DNA from: Brenneria izbisi
Lineage (GTDB): Bacteria; Pseudomonadota; Gammaproteobacteria; Enterobacterales; Enterobacteriaceae
Direction of reading: 5' to 3'
Assembly: GCF_025840185.1 (NCBI RefSeq)
Contig: NZ_JAMPJU010000011.1
Location: 62,001 to 126,000 of the forward strand
DNA: 64,000 nucleotides
Shown here: positions 60,820 through 64,000 of the stretch, one piece after another
Position numbering within the stretch: the first letter of the stretch is position 1
Layout: each line of letters opens with the position of its first letter
Program-made: the position numbers and the translations under genes
Notes under the pieces: generated by a model
The model's database searches: none
Told to the model about the DNA's origin: nothing
Seen by the model: only the letters and a program-made list of their open reading frames with translations

Positions 60820-62415
60820 ATGTCCAGTTCACCTTTATTACAGATTGATAATCTCAGCATTGCGTTTCGCAGCGGGCAGCAAACGCAGCGCGTCGTCGAC
60901 CAACTCTCGCTGGCGGTCAATGCTGGTGAGACACTGGCGTTGGTGGGCGAGTCCGGTTCGGGAAAAAGCGTGACCGCGCTCTCCATTCTCAGGCTGCTGC
61001 CCTCCCCGCCGGTCATCTATCAACAGGGCGATATCCACTTTGCCGGACAATCTCTGCTGCACGCGGATGAAAAAACCCTGCGTCAGATCCGGGGAAATCG
61101 CATCGCCATGATTTTTCAGGAACCGATGGTATCCCTTAATCCGTTACAAAGCATTGAAAAACAGCTAACCGAAGTGCTGTCGCTACACCGTGGCATGCGC
61201 AATGAGGCGGCGCGTAGTGAAGTCGTCGCTTGTCTGGATCGCGTGGGCATTCGGCAGGCTAAAAGCCGTTTGAGCGACTTTCCTCACCAGCTTTCTGGCG
61301 GCGAACGTCAGCGCGTGATGATCGCCATGGCCTTGCTGACACAGCCTGACCTGCTGATTGCCGATGAACCGACGACCGCGCTGGATGTCACCGTACAAGC
61401 GCAGATTCTGAAATTGCTCAACGAACTCAAGCAGGAACTGGGAATGAGCCTGCTATTCATCACCCATAATTTGAATATTGTTCAGCAATTGGCGGATAAC
61501 GTCGCGGTGATGAAATCGGGCCAATGCGTGGAGCGCAATACCTGCCGGGATCTGTTCAGCGCGCCGCAACATGCCTATACCCGACAGTTGCTGGAAGCCG
61601 AGCCAGCGGGTGAACCACAGCCCCTTGAAGAGGGTCTTGAACCTATTCTGCGCGTCGAGCAATTACGCGTCTCTTTCCCAATCAAGAAAGGGTTGTTACG
61701 CCGCACAGTGGCAGAAAAACAGGTGGTCAATGATATCAACTTCACCCTGCGACGCGGTGAAAGTATCGGATTGGTCGGCGAATCGGGTTCCGGGAAAAGC
61801 ACCACCGGATTGGCGTTGCTGCGCTTGCTCCGCGCCAAAGGCGCGATCTGGTTCGATGGTCAACCGCTGCATGAATTTTCCCGTAAGCAGATGTTGCCTT
61901 TCCGTCGACGCATTCAGGTTGTTTTCCAGGACCCCAATTCGGCATTGAATCCGCGCCTGAACGCCGAACAGATTATTGCCGAAGGGTTGACCGTTCATCA
62001 GAAACTAAATAAGGAAGAACGGGAACACCGCGTTATTGCGGCCATGAAGGAAGTCGGATTAGATCCTGATACACGTCATCGCTATCCCGCCGAGTTTTCT
62101 GGCGGTCAGCGTCAGCGTATCGCTATTGCCCGCGCGTTGATCCTGCAACCGGAACTCCTGATCCTGGATGAACCCACCTCATCACTGGATAGAACCGTGC
62201 AAGCGCAGATTCTGGCGTTATTGCAGTCATTGCAACAAAAGCACCGACTCGCTTATCTGTTTATCAGCCACGATCTTCAGGTGGTGCGGGCGCTTTGCCA
62301 TCAGGTCATTGTGTTAAGACAAGGTGAAGTAGTAGAACAAGGCGAATGCAGACAGGTGTTCAACCACCCGGAAAAAGACTATACGCGGGAACTGTTACAG
62401 CTTTCGACCCGATAA
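60820..62415 (+). CDS. yejF: Peptide ABC transporter ATPase YejF (two NBDs)
   Basis: Fused double ATPase of the Yej importer, 531 residues. Each half has intact motifs: [24 protein letters not shown] and [12 protein letters not shown] in the first, [24 protein letters not shown] and [12 protein letters not shown] in the second. I place the start at the ATG at 60820; a longer frame reaches back into yejE with sequence unlike the family. Last gene of yejABEF. Confidence 0.95.
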   Translation: MSSSPLLQIDNLSIAFRSGQQTQRVVDQLSLAVNAGETLALVGESGSGKSVTALSILRLLPSPPVIYQQGDIHFAGQSLLHADEKTLRQIRGNRIAMIFQEPMVSLNPLQSIEKQLTEVLSLHRGMRNEAARSEVVACLDRVGIRQAKSRLSDFPHQLSGGERQRVMIAMALLTQPDLLIADEPTTALDVTVQAQILKLLNELKQELGMSLLFITHNLNIVQQLADNVAVMKSGQCVERNTCRDLFSAPQHAYTRQLLEAEPAGEPQPLEEGLEPILRVEQLRVSFPIKKGLLRRTVAEKQVVNDINFTLRRGESIGLVGESGSGKSTTGLALLRLLRAKGAIWFDGQPLHEFSRKQMLPFRRRIQVVFQDPNSALNPRLNAEQIIAEGLTVHQKLNKEEREHRVIAAMKEVGLDPDTRHRYPAEFSGGQRQRIAIARALILQPELLILDEPTSSLDRTVQAQILALLQSLQQKHRLAYLFISHDLQVVRALCHQVIVLRQGEVVEQGECRQVFNHPEKDYTRELLQLSTR

Positions 62416-62498
62416 CGGGTAACATCAGCGCAAGCGGCGCCGCATTTGAAGAGCAGGAAAAACAACCGACAATAACAATCAGATGACGAACGTGGCCG

Positions 62499-62858
62499 TT
62501 AAAACGGATATTGCGCGCTGACGGATTCCGCAATCGCCACGCCGACATTTTTCAAACGGCACATTGCCGTGCTTTCATCATTGCGGTGTAAAAACAGGCA
62601 AGGCTCGCCATCACATTCCAGTACAGCGGATTCGATCTGAATTTCATCCAGCGATTGATGCAACTGGCGCATAATTTTCCATGCCACCTCTGCGTCATGG
62701 CTTAGTAATTTAAAACCAATCAGATTATTTTCTTCTTCTCTGCCGCTTAACGGGATCGGTTCAACTTTGACGCCGGCAAAACCCGATAACCATCGATAAC
62801 TTTGCGGCAAGCGATGAACGACCGAAAGTTGGAAACTATCCAGTTGGAAACTATCCAC
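62499..62858 (-). CDS. yejG: YejG family protein
   Basis: Small cytoplasmic protein of 119 residues. The SVVHRLPQSYRWLSGFAGVKVEPIP-type start, VLECDGEPCLFLHRND and CRLKNVGVAIAE match E. coli YejG, whose function is unknown though it has been linked to aminoglycoside response. The frame starts at GTG 62858, 9 bases after TGAGGA. The first ten codons contain a tandem duplication (DSFQL twice) caused by a 15-bp repeat, so the N-terminus is longer than the family norm. Confidence 0.88.
   Translation of the reverse strand: MDSFQLDSFQLSVVHRLPQSYRWLSGFAGVKVEPIPLSGREEENNLIGFKLLSHDAEVAWKIMRQLHQSLDEIQIESAVLECDGEPCLFLHRNDESTAMCRLKNVGVAIAESVSAQYPF
62827..62856 (-). repeat. 15-bp tandem duplication at the yejG start
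   Basis: Two identical 15-bp units, AGTTGGAAACTATCC, lie head to tail at 62827-62841 and 62842-62856, directly after the yejG start codon. The duplication is in frame and adds five residues. Confidence 0.9.
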
Positions 62859-63263
62859 GACTGTTTTTCCTCAGGTTTGGTTTCACTTAAAATTCACAAA
62901 CTAATAACATTTTTATCATAGTAACGTGACCGCGAGGCCTTTTGCCACTTTTTTTATGTACAAAAAAACAACATAAGTGATTTTAATCGACATTGATAAG
63001 AATTGATTTTGCGATTGCAAGCGCTATGAATGTCAGAGCGATCACGAATTAATACGCTTTTCTGGTTATATGTAACCTTTTCTCGTCAGCATCTCAACTC
63101 TTTTTGGTTAATTTATTTACTGCTGATTCATATATTTTACATATTAAAAACAAACAAGCGTTAGCAATCATCAGATTCGGTGAATGAATGGGTTACGGCG
63201 AAGTTTAAGAAGCAGGCTGACCCTACAAGCAGCAGGCTAATGCCTGCCGTCTGTTAACCCGAA
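62859..63263. other. Intergenic region between yejG and bcr
   Basis: This 405-base AT-rich gap lies between the bcr stop and the yejG start, both on the minus strand. A short perfect hairpin (GCAGGC/GCCTGC, about 63231-63246) just after bcr may end its transcript, though it has no T-run. Nothing else is recognised. Confidence 0.45.
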
Positions 63264-64000
63264 TCAGTTGGTATGGCTGGCATATCGATAGAGCAGAAAG
63301 GCGATGAAGGAGCACAAGGCCATGGATAACACCATAGGCCATGCGCTGTCAAAGGACGCCACAGACAGCAGCATGGCGGTAATGGCGCCCAGACCGAAAC
63401 GTATCGTCCCCGCCAACGAAGCGGCTGTTCCCGCCATATGGGGAAAACCATCCAGAATAACCGCCATGGCATTGGAACTAATCATCGCGATACAGCCGAC
63501 AAAGATGGAAACGCCAAGGACTAACGGCCAGAAACCCAAATCAAACAGACAGACCGCCACGAGAAAGACGCCCATCGTAAACTGGATCAGCAAGCCGATG
63601 CGGAACATTGTCAGCGCGCCGAGGCGACGAACGTTGCGGCTGTTGAATAACGTCATGATAAACAAAAATAAAATGTTCAAGGCGAAATAATAGCCAAAGT
63701 CCTGCGGTGATACGCCATACAGTTCGATATAAACAAACGGCCCGGCCGTCAAAAAGGAGAACATGCCGCAGAATGACAGAGCACTGGCGATCATATAGCT
63801 GAACACGCGCTTATGACGAAAAAGCGCCACGAAATTGCTAATGGTGGTCCGTAGATGAAATTTCTGCCGTTTCTCCAACGGCAACGTTTCTTTAATAAAC
63901 AAGAAAACCAATATCACGGTCAAAAAAGCCGCCCCGGATATGGTCCAGAAAATAGAATGCCAGTTAAACCACAATAGCAACCAGCCACCCGCAATAGGCG
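63264..64000 (-). CDS. bcr: Bcr/CflA multidrug efflux transporter, C-terminal part (cut by window edge)
   Basis: Proton-driven drug exporter of the major facilitator superfamily; E. coli Bcr confers bicyclomycin and sulfonamide resistance and exports cysteine. The frame is open to the window edge, so about 245 C-terminal residues are present (roughly seven helices). The edge sequence [20 protein letters not shown] corresponds to the segment after TM5 in Bcr. The identity also fits the yejG-bcr order. Confidence 0.9.
   Translation of the reverse strand, partial: PIAGGWLLLWFNWHSIFWTISGAAFLTVILVFLFIKETLPLEKRQKFHLRTTISNFVALFRHKRVFSYMIASALSFCGMFSFLTAGPFVYIELYGVSPQDFGYYFALNILFLFIMTLFNSRNVRRLGALTMFRIGLLIQFTMGVFLVAVCLFDLGFWPLVLGVSIFVGCIAMISSNAMAVILDGFPHMAGTAASLAGTIRFGLGAITAMLLSVASFDSAWPMVLSMALCSFIAFLLYRYASHTN

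Overview
The window is a dense stretch of chromosome from an enterobacterium. Protein sequences and gene order track Escherichia coli closely, but the extra genes, spacing and a dispersed repeat resemble the plant-associated Pectobacteriaceae (Brenneria, Pectobacterium, Dickeya). That placement is inferred from remembered sequences; no search was run. I see no tRNA, rRNA, CRISPR array, prophage or insertion sequence.

Layout. (1) Positions 1-26.4 kb match the E. coli ybjT-to-rimO neighbourhood: ybjT (cut by the left edge), amiD, ybjQ, the arginine transporter artPIQM plus artJ, rlmC, ybjO, the putrescine transporter potFGHI, ybjN, rimK, nfsA, grxA, ybjM, ybjL, the small RNA RybB, dacC, then a metNIQ-like ABC operon that E. 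coli lacks here, gstB, yliI and rimO. (2) From 26.5 kb the order switches to that of the distant E. coli sanA-to-bcr block: sanA, yeiB, folE, lysP, yeiE, yeiH, nfo, fruBKA, yeiW, efpL (yeiP), zagA (yeiR), mepS, yejABEF, yejG and bcr (cut by the right edge). (3) Inside this second block, 29.6-43.4 kb is the most variable part: a chemoreceptor with a sigma-28 promoter, a PtrR-like LysR regulator beside frmA and an S-formylglutathione hydrolase, a KTSC protein, an HcxA-like dehydrogenase, a sugar-type ABC importer with no binding-protein gene, a D-2-hydroxyacid dehydrogenase and a Fur-boxed TonB-dependent receptor. An unrecognised 284-residue protein lies between fruB and yeiW.

How the genes work together. 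Amino acid and polyamine uptake (Art, Pot, MetNIQ-like, LysP), peptide uptake (Yej), fructose uptake and phosphorylation (Fru), envelope maintenance (AmiD, DacC, MepS, SanA, RybB), translation and ribosome modification (RlmC, RimK, RimO, EfpL), and redox or aldehyde detoxification (GrxA, NfsA, GstB, FrmA with its esterase) dominate.

Regulatory signals readable in the DNA are tandem ArgR boxes before artJ, a sigma-E promoter driving RybB, a FliA promoter before the chemoreceptor, a Fur box before the TonB receptor and two Cra boxes before fruB. Nothing in the window convincingly shows a wholly new multi-gene system. The best candidates for new biology are the unknown protein at 52544-53398, the binding-protein-less ABC importer, and the long AT-rich gap before rimO with its 18-bp perfect palindrome.
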